DNA of 64,000 nt from Helcococcus sueciensis DSM 17243 (lineage in GTDB: Bacteria > Bacillota > Clostridia > Tissierellales > Peptoniphilaceae). Position 1 is the stretch's first letter. Each line of letters starts with the position of its first letter. Positions 18,651 to 27,200 of the stretch are shown piece after piece. The notes under the pieces were generated by a model. That model saw only the letters and a list, made by a program, of their open reading frames with translations, did not search any database and was not told the DNA's origin. The position numbers were made by a program, and so were the translations under genes. Location: the NCBI RefSeq assembly GCF_000423145.1, contig NZ_AUHK01000007.1, positions 1 to 64,000 on the forward strand, written 5' to 3'.

Positions 18651-19856
18651 ATGGACAGAGATATTTTACATATTGATATGAATAATTGTTTTGCTTCAAT
18701 AGAAATAAAATTAAATCCGAGTCTAAAGGGGCTTCCTGTTGTTGTGTCAAGATCTGATGGAGAGAATAGTGGAATAGTGCTTGCAAAATCACAAGAAGCT
18801 AAAAAGTTTGGAATAAAAACTGCAGAAACTATTTGGCAAGCTAGAAAAAAATGTAAAGATATTGTGATTGTACCTCCTCATTATGATGAATATAAGAAGC
18901 ATTCAATCTGGGCTAGAGAAATATATTATTCATATACAAATCAAGTAGAGCCGTTTGGATTAGATGAAGCATGGCTTGATGTTACTGGTTCAAAAAGATT
19001 ATTTGGTACAGCTGAAAATATAGCTCATGAATTAAGAAATAGAATAAAAAATGAATTAGGAATTACAGTAAGTGTGGGAGTGAGCTTTAATAAAATATTT
19101 GCAAAACTTGGTTCTGATATGAAAAAACCGGATGCAGTCACTGTAATTAATAAAGAAAACTTTAAGGATAAAGTATGGCCGTTAAATGTTGATGCAATGA
19201 TTGGTATAGGCGAATCTACAAGAAAAAAATTAAATGATAATGGAATATTTACACTGGGTGATCTTGCAGAGTCTAATGAAGAAGATATTGAAAAGCTAAT
19301 TGGTGTATCTGGCGAAAAGATTTGGATACAGGCAAATGGTCTTGATAATACTCCAGTGCGAGATTTCTATACTAGAGAAGATATAAAGTCTATTGGGCAT
19401 GGCAATACTTTTTCTAAAAATCTTGAAACTTTTGAAGAAGTTAGAAATGAATTTCAAAAGCTTGCCATTATGATAGGAGATAGACTTATAGAAAATAATC
19501 TTGAAGCTATGGGCATTCAAATTAGAGTAAGAGATAACCAAATGAAGACGCATAGTTTTCAAGAAACTTTAGAATATTCTACTTTTTCTTCGATAGTTAT
19601 CAGAGATAGAGCCATTAAATTATTTAACAATTATAAATGGATTAATCCAATAAGATTTTTAGAAATAAGAGCAATAAATCTTACAAAAGAATCAAATATA
19701 CAAACTAATTTATTTGAAACATTTGATGATGCGATAAAAAAATCAAAAGTAGATAAAGCTATTTTTGATATTAAAAGTCAATTTGGTGAAATAATTACAT
19801 TTGGATCACTTAATAAAAAAGATGAGATAGAAGAAGATAAAGATATTGACAATTAA
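18651..19856 (+). CDS. dinB: DNA polymerase IV (Y family)
   Basis: This is a translesion DNA polymerase of the Y family. The start at 18651 follows AAAGGAAG; an ATG 15 bases earlier lacks a site. The palm shows LHIDMNNCFASIE with the first catalytic Asp, then FGLDEAWLDVTGS with the Asp-Glu pair, and TVSVGVSFNKIFAKLGSDMKKPD with the fingers and conserved Lys. The helix-hairpin-helix thumb and little-finger domain follow. DEAW in place of the common DEAY is a frequent variant in clostridia-like DinB. At 401 residues it is somewhat longer than the classic 350, with an acidic tail. No LexA-type box was recognised upstream. Confidence 0.93.
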   Translation: MDRDILHIDMNNCFASIEIKLNPSLKGLPVVVSRSDGENSGIVLAKSQEAKKFGIKTAETIWQARKKCKDIVIVPPHYDEYKKHSIWAREIYYSYTNQVEPFGLDEAWLDVTGSKRLFGTAENIAHELRNRIKNELGITVSVGVSFNKIFAKLGSDMKKPDAVTVINKENFKDKVWPLNVDAMIGIGESTRKKLNDNGIFTLGDLAESNEEDIEKLIGVSGEKIWIQANGLDNTPVRDFYTREDIKSIGHGNTFSKNLETFEEVRNEFQKLAIMIGDRLIENNLEAMGIQIRVRDNQMKTHSFQETLEYSTFSSIVIRDRAIKLFNNYKWINPIRFLEIRAINLTKESNIQTNLFETFDDAIKKSKVDKAIFDIKSQFGEIITFGSLNKKDEIEEDKDIDN

Positions 19857-19892
19857 AATAGAGAGTTTAAAAAAGGATATCTATGATAAATA

Positions 19893-19935
19893 ATAAAAAA
19901 GATGAGATTTAAATTATTCATTTAAAATCTCATCT
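19893..19935 (-). terminator. Terminator overlapping the helicase gene end
   Basis: An 11-bp inverted repeat (19900-19910 with 19925-19935) contains the helicase stop codon; on the minus strand the hairpin is followed by TTTTTTATT. On the plus strand no T run follows, so it serves the helicase gene, not dinB. Confidence 0.75.
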
Positions 19936-21746
19936 ATAAACATAGATTTCTTTGTTTTGCTCATATATAAATATGATGGATAATAGATACTTAAGGATTT
20001 TTTTGCACGAGTAATTGCAACATAGAAAAGCCTTCTTTCCTCTTCTAAAATATTTAACTCTTCTTTTTGCGATGAAGAATATGCTGAAGGAAATTCTTTT
20101 TCAATCATATCTATTATATAGACATTATCAAATTCAAGACCTTTAGCTCCATGGATAGTTGATAAGGTTAAATTCGAACTTTCCATAGAGTGTGACTTTT
20201 GAATTGATATTAAATCTACTACCTTATCTTCAAATTCTTTAACAGTTTTTATTCCCCTTGAAATATTTTGTAAAGTATCTATTATTCTATCAAAGGAAAT
20301 CATAGACATTGAATTTCGTCTTGCAAGTTCTTCTAAATACACATAATAATCCATTGAAAAAATTATATAGTTTATCGCTTTATCAAAATCCATATCGGAA
20401 ATTTTATCTAGGTGAAATGATAAATCATATATTTTATCAATAAAAAAGGAATTTAGGCCATCGACTTGTAAAAGGCGTTTAATTATACTTTCTTCACTAG
20501 GCATTATCTTAACTTGATTTACGAAATCTCTTCTAAGGAAAAGATTAAATTTGTAATATATCCTTTCAAATAGTGAAATATCATATTGGTCTTTGGCAAA
20601 ATTGATAGTATCCTTCAAATCTGTAATTATTTGATTTGAATAAAAAGCTAATTTTCCATCTTTTATATAGAAATCAGTATCTTGTGGTATTTGATTGATG
20701 ATATTTATTGAAGAAATATTATTTCTGTAAAGAATTGCACAGTTTTCGCCATTTTTAATATCTTCAAGTGCACTAGTAATTACATGTTGAGCTTGTGTAT
20801 AAGTTGTTTTAGTTTTGTTTAGATTTATAATATTTCCTTTTTCTTTAGTGGCATTAATGGATTTTATATATCTCTTTTTATTATTTCTAATTAATTTATT
20901 TGATATTTGAGCGATATTTTCAGTAAATCTATAATTGTCTTCCATAAAATAAATTTTAGCATCAGGATATACATTTTTGAAATCTAGTAATTGGCTAGAA
21001 GAAGCACCTCTAAATCCATATATCGATTGATCATCATCTGCTACTATGAATAGATTATTTTTAGGTTGTGCAATTAGAGATATTATCTTTAATTGAACAT
21101 ATGAGGTATCTTGACCTTCATCAATTTGTATATAGTCAAATTTGTTCTGAATATATTTCAATGCTTTTTTATTGTTTTGCAATATTTTCAAAGATTCCAA
21201 AAGCATATCATCAAAATCTATTAGTCCATTAGATTTTTTAAAATTTTCATATTCATTAAATATCTCAACAAATCCATTAAAAGCTCCTTGATACATTTTT
21301 TTATAGTCTTCATAATTCATCAAGGTATTTTTCAAAAATCCAGAAACTCTAAAAAATGCCTCTAAATTTTCATCTGTAATTTTTCTTTTTTTACGTCTTA
21401 GATATATTTGACTTACAATACTATATTTATTAAATTCTTTCGATGATTCTATTAAATTAATTTTGTGTGGAGAAAAATATCGCAAAATTCCATATGAAAA
21501 TGAATGTATGGTAGAAAATTTTGGTCCTATCTGATTATATTTTTCATAATATCTATTTTCCATATCAAGAGCTTGAGATTTTGAAAATGTCATTGCCAAT
21601 ATTCGATTGGGATCGACACCATTCTCTATAAGTTTGTTAATCCTTGCTAGTAATACTGTTGTTTTACCAGAACCTGGAACAGCAAGTACAAGGCAAGGAC
21701 CTTCCATATGATTTATAGCTTCTATTTGTGATTTTGAATAATTCAT
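19914..21746 (-). CDS. UvrD/PcrA-like superfamily 1 DNA helicase
   Basis: This is a 3'-5' SF1A helicase, probably in DNA repair. Motifs in order are the Q motif with NHMEGPCLVLAVPGSGKTT (Walker A; AVPGSGKT instead of the usual AGAGSGKT), AMTFSK, DEGQDTSYVQ (motif II), DDDQSIYGFRGA (motif III), YRFTENI, STIHGAKGLEFDNV and EERRLFYVAITRAKKSL (motif VI). At 610 residues it is shorter than PcrA (about 740) and lacks the C-terminal extension that binds RNA polymerase, placing it with the small UvrD-like helicases common in clostridia. GGAGTT precedes the start. It converges on dinB. Confidence 0.9.
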   Translation of the reverse strand: MNYSKSQIEAINHMEGPCLVLAVPGSGKTTVLLARINKLIENGVDPNRILAMTFSKSQALDMENRYYEKYNQIGPKFSTIHSFSYGILRYFSPHKINLIESSKEFNKYSIVSQIYLRRKKRKITDENLEAFFRVSGFLKNTLMNYEDYKKMYQGAFNGFVEIFNEYENFKKSNGLIDFDDMLLESLKILQNNKKALKYIQNKFDYIQIDEGQDTSYVQLKIISLIAQPKNNLFIVADDDQSIYGFRGASSSQLLDFKNVYPDAKIYFMEDNYRFTENIAQISNKLIRNNKKRYIKSINATKEKGNIINLNKTKTTYTQAQHVITSALEDIKNGENCAILYRNNISSINIINQIPQDTDFYIKDGKLAFYSNQIITDLKDTINFAKDQYDISLFERIYYKFNLFLRRDFVNQVKIMPSEESIIKRLLQVDGLNSFFIDKIYDLSFHLDKISDMDFDKAINYIIFSMDYYVYLEELARRNSMSMISFDRIIDTLQNISRGIKTVKEFEDKVVDLISIQKSHSMESSNLTLSTIHGAKGLEFDNVYIIDMIEKEFPSAYSSSQKEELNILEEERRLFYVAITRAKKSLSIYYPSYLYMSKTKKSMFIDEILNE

Positions 21747-21862
21747 TTTAACTCCTTATATAGATTATATAACAATAAATATAATTTTTAAAAATGCTTG
21801 ATTTTATTATCAAAAATCATTAATAAAATGTAATAATATTGGCAGTATAAATTATCCGTCTT

Positions 21863-21912
21863 CTGATAGACTATATATAACAAACTGGCTATATTTAGGA
21901 TATAGTCATCAG
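21863..21912 (+). repeat. Long imperfect hairpin in the leader of the 76-residue protein gene
   Basis: CTGATAGACTATAT (21863-21876) pairs with ATATAGTCATCAG (21900-21912) over 13 bp with one bulged A, around a 23-base loop. It ends 25 bases before a small gene. It could be an operator or an RNA leader structure; no T run follows. Confidence 0.5.
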
Positions 21913-21937
21913 GCATCAAAATGCGTGAGGGGAAATT

Positions 21938-22168
21938 ATGAGAAATGATAAAAAAGACTCTAGAATTCCTAAATATTTTCACTCTGATGGAAATGGTATA
22001 CATCTTGAAGTGGGTAAAAAATATTTACTAATAAGTGGAAATATAAAAAAGGAGATATTTGTAATAAAAGAATATAGGCATTTTTATTTTGTACGAGTAA
22101 ATAAGAAATATAATGAAAATATAAGCAAATATCAAGAAGATTTTAAATTTCAAATTATCGAAAATTGA
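21938..22168 (+). CDS. Small protein of unknown function (76 residues)
   Basis: I do not recognise this protein. It is 76 residues, basic and rich in Lys, Tyr and Phe, with no signal peptide or membrane segment. The middle (GIHLEVGKKYLLISGNIKKEIFVIKEYRHFYFVRVNKKY) alternates hydrophobic and charged residues, as in a small beta-barrel. The start is well supported by GTGAGGGG seven bases upstream. The leader contains a 13-bp imperfect hairpin. It is followed at 120 bases by a Fic-domain gene on the same strand; whether the two are functionally linked is unknown. It may be part of an accessory insertion between the helicase gene and the surface-protein genes. Confidence 0.6.
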   Translation: MRNDKKDSRIPKYFHSDGNGIHLEVGKKYLLISGNIKKEIFVIKEYRHFYFVRVNKKYNENISKYQEDFKFQIIEN

Positions 22169-22288
22169 CAATATATAAGTAAATTGTTAACCTACATATT
22201 ATTTGCACAAAAAAAGGAGCAAAAAAATTATTAAAGATAGCAAGATATAATAAACAAATGTTAGAAAGGGCTTTAGGAATTAAATAAT

Positions 22289-22870
22289 ATGAGAAAAAAT
22301 CAAGAGGAATATTTAAGTAAATTAAGAGCAATAGAGTTATGGGATAAAGAATTAATAAATAATATAGAAGTTGGCACTCTTAAAGGTTTACTAGATATTC
22401 ACAAGTATTTATTTCAAGATGTCTTTGGATTTGCAGGGAAAATAAGGGATAAAAATATTTCTAAAGGATATTTTAGATTTGCTCATGTTATGTATTTAGA
22501 ATCAAATTTAGAAATAATAGAAAATATGCCAGAGAATACTTATGATGAAATAATAGAAAAATATGTAGAAATGAATATAGCGCATCCATTTTTAGAAGGG
22601 AATGGAAGATCAACACGAATTTGGTTAGATTTAATACTCAGAAAAAATTTAAGTTTATGCGTAGCTTGGTATTTAGTAGATAAACAAGATTACTTAAATG
22701 CTATGGAAAAATCCCCAGTTAATGACCTAGAAATTAAACATCTTCTAAAATCATATTTAACAAAAGATATAAATAATAGACAAGTATATATGAGAGGAAT
22801 CCAACAGTCTTATATGTATGAAAATCTATGTGAATATGATATAAATAATATAAGTAATAATACATATTAA
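22289..22870 (+). CDS. fic: Fic-domain AMP-transferase, class III layout
   Basis: Fic proteins usually transfer AMP from ATP to hydroxyl side chains of target proteins. The 193-residue protein has the complete core motif [12 protein letters not shown] (residues 99-110), with the catalytic His, the metal-binding Glu and the phosphate-binding Arg pair. The upstream beta-hairpin flap region ([12 protein letters not shown]) that docks targets is also present. The inhibitory motif [ST]xxxE[GN] appears near the C-terminus as SYMYEN (174-179), the arrangement of class III Fic proteins such as NmFic, which are self-inhibited. The ribosome site is weak. No separate antitoxin gene is seen; a short open stretch just upstream could be a remnant. 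Target unknown. Confidence 0.9.
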   Translation: MRKNQEEYLSKLRAIELWDKELINNIEVGTLKGLLDIHKYLFQDVFGFAGKIRDKNISKGYFRFAHVMYLESNLEIIENMPENTYDEIIEKYVEMNIAHPFLEGNGRSTRIWLDLILRKNLSLCVAWYLVDKQDYLNAMEKSPVNDLEIKHLLKSYLTKDINNRQVYMRGIQQSYMYENLCEYDINNISNNTY

Positions 22871-22905
22871 AAAATTAATAATAAATTTACATTAAAATTA
22901 ACAGA

Positions 22906-22950
22906 AGTTATTTAAACTCAGAGGTGTTGAAATGAAAGATTTAAATAACT
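22906..22950 (+). repeat. 11-bp inverted repeat enclosing a minicistron before the G5-protein gene
   Basis: AGTTATTTAAA (22906-22916) and its exact complement (22940-22950) flank a 23-base loop. The loop and right arm contain ATG AAA GAT TTA AAT AAC TAG (22932-22952), a six-codon frame with GAGGTG upstream; its TAG stop begins the TAGGAG ribosome site of the next gene. Confidence 0.55.
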
Positions 22951-22961
22951 AGGAGATAACA

Positions 22962-24065
22962 ATGCAAAGAAGAAAATTAAATCAAGAAAATAAAGATAAC
23001 AAAAAGAAATTATTTATCCTATTAGGAGTATTAGCTTTATTAGTTGTAGTAGGATCAGTAATAGCAATAAAAAATAGAAACAATAAACAAGTAGAAGAAA
23101 CACCAAAAGAAACAGTTTTAGAAACTGTTAAAGAATCAGAAAAAGAAACTCAAAAAGAATCTTCTAAGAAAGAAAACAAAAAAGAAGATAAGAAAGATAA
23201 AAAAGTTACACAAAAGAAAGATGACAATAAGAAAGTCAAAGAAGAAGTAAAAGAAGATGGAACAGTAGTAATCGAATCAGAAGATGAAAAAGGAAATAAG
23301 GTAGTAACTAAAATAAAAGACAATAAAGTAGAAAAAATAGTTACAGATAAAACTGGTAAAACTAAGACAGAAAGATCAAATATAAATGACAAAGAAAATT
23401 CAGGGTTAAAAACAAAAGTCAAAGAAGTAGTAAAAGAAAAATCTGTTGCAAGTAAACCATCTACACCAAAACAAAATACAAAGACAGAAAAACCAAAAGA
23501 AAATAAGGTGACAAAGCCATCACCAAGCAAACCAAGCAAACCATCTACACCAAGTAAGCCAAAAGAAACAAAGAAAGAAGTAGTTAGAACAACTGAAACA
23601 CAGTCAATATCATTTAACACAATAGATAATTACGCTTATACAGGTGGAAAATCAAGAGTATATCAAGAAGGAAGAAGTGGAGTAAAAACTATTGTAAAAG
23701 AAGATGGTAAAGTAGTATCAAATACAATTACAACACAACCACAAGATAAGATAATAGAAAGATATGTAAAAGTACAAAGTGCAGAATATAAGACAGTAGA
23801 AAAAGAAGTAGATAATTTAGATAGACCTATTTATAATGAATATGGTAGAGAAAGATGGTTTGTTCATAATGATTTAACTGGAGAAACAAAATACTTTTAC
23901 TCAGCAGGAGAAGCAGAAGATTATATGTTAAATAATGCTATATTAGGAAACTGGGGTACAGCAGAAACTGAAATAGTTGTAACAGATGAAATTGTAGGTT
24001 ATGAAACTAAAATAGTAAAAGAAGAAGTAAAAGTATCTGATGAAGTATGGGAATGGAAACATTAA
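22962..24065 (+). CDS. Membrane-anchored G5-domain surface protein
   Basis: This is probably a surface-exposed adhesion or wall-associated protein. A short basic N-terminus precedes one transmembrane helix (about residues 17-35), acting as an uncleaved anchor. Residues 40-210 are Lys/Glu/Pro-rich and low in complexity (a stalk). A G5 domain spans about 215-275 (SISFNTIDNYAYTGGKSRVY, later EGRSGVKTIVKEDGK). The last 90 residues form a distinct domain similar to a segment inserted in the next gene's adhesin, sharing VDN-D-PI, an EAE helix and GYE-K-KE patterns. There is no LPXTG motif. TAGGAG precedes the start, and a terminator follows. G5 domains bind N-acetylglucosamine or mediate self-association; the ligand here is unknown. 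Confidence 0.75.
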   Translation: MQRRKLNQENKDNKKKLFILLGVLALLVVVGSVIAIKNRNNKQVEETPKETVLETVKESEKETQKESSKKENKKEDKKDKKVTQKKDDNKKVKEEVKEDGTVVIESEDEKGNKVVTKIKDNKVEKIVTDKTGKTKTERSNINDKENSGLKTKVKEVVKEKSVASKPSTPKQNTKTEKPKENKVTKPSPSKPSKPSTPSKPKETKKEVVRTTETQSISFNTIDNYAYTGGKSRVYQEGRSGVKTIVKEDGKVVSNTITTQPQDKIIERYVKVQSAEYKTVEKEVDNLDRPIYNEYGRERWFVHNDLTGETKYFYSAGEAEDYMLNNAILGNWGTAETEIVVTDEIVGYETKIVKEEVKVSDEVWEWKH

Positions 24066-24102
24066 TAGATAACTTTAGTTCAAAATGAACAGAAGTTACT
24101 TG

Positions 24103-24135
24103 AAAGAAGGTAAAGATACCTTCTTTTTTTTATTT
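24103..24135 (+). terminator. Terminator after the G5-protein gene
   Basis: A 10-bp stem (24103-24112 with 24117-24126) with a 4-base loop, then a run of T residues. Confidence 0.85.
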
Positions 24136-24151
24136 TAAAAAGGAGTGGAAA

Positions 24152-24199
24152 ATGAATGAATTAAAAATGATATTCAATGAAATTTCATTTGATCCTTAA
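24152..24199 (+). CDS. Possible 15-residue leader peptide or gene remnant
   Basis: A short frame encodes MNELKMIFNEISFDP, with an excellent ribosome site (AAAAAGGAGTGGAAA) directly upstream. It lies between the terminator of the G5-protein gene and the adhesin start at 24254. It could be a leader peptide for the adhesin, the stub of a deleted gene, or chance. I do not recognise it. Confidence 0.35.
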   Translation: MNELKMIFNEISFDP

Positions 24200-24253
24200 A
24201 TATAAAAAATTTAACTCAAATGAAATAAAAAAATAAAAAACAAAGGAGAAAAC

Positions 24254-27200
24254 ATGATAAACAAAAGTAAAAGAATATTAAGTCTAATTTTAGCTGTACT
24301 TATGATAATTTCAGGAATAAATCTAACAATACCAGCTAAAAATGTAGAAGCAGTAAGTTTACCAAATAAGGTTACATTAAACCCTATTAAATATTTTGGT
24401 ACACCTAGTTATACTATCAAAAAAACAGATAGAGTAGGTGGTTATGGAGCATGGACATCAGTTGGTAGAGTAGAAAGTACAGCAGAACAATTTCAAGATG
24501 GAAAAAATGTTTTGTTTTGTATAGAAGTATGGAACAATGTAGGTTGGTATAATGGATCAAATCCAAAAGCATTAGAATACACAGCATATGGAAGTCCACA
24601 AACGCTTGAAAGAAGTATTGCAGAATTTATTCAATATACTTCATACACACAAAGATTGCAAACATGGGAAGAATTTAAGCAAAAATATATGGCTTCAACA
24701 GATGGAGAATTTTCTAATTTATTGCAATTAGCAGTATGGCAATTAAAAGGACAAATTGAAGTAGATAAAAATAGCTATACAGGTAAATTACTATCTGATT
24801 ATTGGAGAGATATTAATGGACTAAAAAACCCATTAAAATATGATGTAAAAGGTCATAAATGGAAAGAAGGTGTAAATGTAATTAAAAATACAGGATCTGG
24901 AGCATTTTCAAAAAGATTAAACGAGAATCCAACATTTACAGGAACTAATGGTGTAACAGGAAAAATAGCATTAAATGGTGATCTAACAATAAATGTACCA
25001 AAATCAGCATTAAGTTCAGGATTTTCATTTAATTTCTATCACCCAAGAATAAAAGGATCAACATTAGTTAAACAAGAATATAGAAATGAAAAAGACGGTC
25101 AAAGATTAATAGCAATAGATGGTGGTTGGGATAGATGGGATTTCTATAAATTTGAAGTAGAACCACAAACTGTGCCATTAAAATTAAAAAAAGAATCAAC
25201 AAAACCAAGCTTTGTAGAAGGTAATCCAAACTACTCATTAGAAGGAGCAGAATATGGATTATATAAAAATTATGCAAATGCATTGCGTGATAGTAATAGA
25301 ATAGGAACATTTACAACAAATGCAAATGGTGAAACAAATACTATTGAACTACAAAAAGGAATATATTTTGCAAGAGAACAAAAAGCACCAAAAGGCTATA
25401 AATTAGATAGAAAATCAGGTGAAAATAAAAATGGTATTGTAAAAATTGAAGTAGTAGATAAACCAGTAACATTTACTGTAAAAGATGAACCAAATACAGA
25501 CCCATTAACATTAATGCTTAAAAAGACAGATGGAAGTGGAAAAGGATTAAATGGAGCAATCTTTGAAGTTAAATATTATCAAGAATTAACAGATAATGTA
25601 GAAGGTTTAACACCAAAGTATACATGGAAATTAAAAACAGGTACTGCACCAAATGGTGTTGAAGGTTATCTACAGTTAAATGATAAATTTAAAGTTGGTG
25701 GAGATGAAATTCCAAAAGATGAAAATGGTAGAACACTAGGATTCATGGGAACATACACTATTCAAGAAATAAAAGCACCAAAAGGATATAAGCTAGATGA
25801 TACCCTTCATATAAGACAATTAAAAGAAGAAACTAGAGGTGGAGTGTCAGTAATGACATTTAATGCACCAACTCATGAAAACAAATCTCAATTAATGCAA
25901 TTTACACTTAAAAAAGAAGATGTAGTTACAACACAATCACAAGGAAATGCAACACTTGAAGGGGCAAAATATAAAGTAGTTTTAGTTGAATCTAAATATA
26001 CTGATATAAAATCTGGAACTATTGTAAAAGAAGTTGTTACAAATAAAGATGGTATAGTAAGCGTTAAAGACTTGCCACTAGGAGTGTATGATGTAGTAGA
26101 AGTTGAAAACTCACTAGGATATACACTAAACCCAGTTGCAGTAAGAGTAGAAGGTGTAGAAGATGATTTAGGTGGAGAATATACAACTAAAGTAACTCAA
26201 ACTACAACAAACTCAAAGACATTAATTGATATGTTAAATTCAAAAATTGATGAATTAAATATATTAAATAAAGCAAATGCAAATGGTGGTGAGTATAGAG
26301 AAATTGAAAATGTAAAAGATAAAGAATTTAATCAAATAACAAGTGAAAATCCAACAGTTATTACAAATGAATTGCCAGAATATGGAAGAATATCTGTAAC
26401 TAAACACCAAGATGGAGAAAATGGTAAAGATAATTCTTCACAATCTGGTGGAAGAATACCAGAAGAAGGTATCAAGTTTGATATATACAACTTAAATGAT
26501 GAAAAAGTAGATAGTTTTACAACAGATAAATTTGGTAGAGGAACAAGTAAATGGTTACCAAAGGGAATATATATAGTAAAACAAGCAAGTAGAAATCATG
26601 GCTTTATAAATATAGAACCATTTAAGGTAGAAATAAAAGGTGATTGGACTGAATACCAATACAATTTAGAAAACTACACTAGTGAAAAATGGTTACAAAT
26701 ATTCAAAAAAGATGAAGAAACTGGAAATACAATTCCACAAGCTGGAGTTAAGTTTGAATTATACAAAGCAAATGAAGATGGAAGTAAGGGCGAAAAAGTA
26801 GTACAAACATTAAGATACCAAGAAACAAAAGAAATTTCAGAATTTGAAACAAATGATAAAGGTATGGTTCAACTACCTGAAAAAATACAAGTAGGAAAAT
26901 ACATTTTAGAAGAAATAAAAGCACCAAAAGGCTATTATTTAGATCCACAAGGAGAACCATTACAATTTGAAATAGAAGATGATGGAGATAAACCAGCACA
27001 ATTAATAAAGATATTTGTAATTGAAAAAAGAAATACACCACAAAAAGGTAGATTAACACTTGAAAAAACAGCACCAATATTAAAAGGATTTAGTGTAAAA
27101 GATGGTGTTACAAAATTAGAATTTAAAGATGGATATTTAGAAGGAACTAAGTGGGAATTAAGAGCCAAAGAAGATATTATATCAGGTGATAAAGTTACAA

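Noticed and set aside
23150-23620. Minus-strand frame of 156 codons opposite the G5-protein gene
   Set aside because: It mirrors the Lys/Glu/Pro-rich stalk; the plus-strand gene has ribosome site, anchor and a recognised domain.
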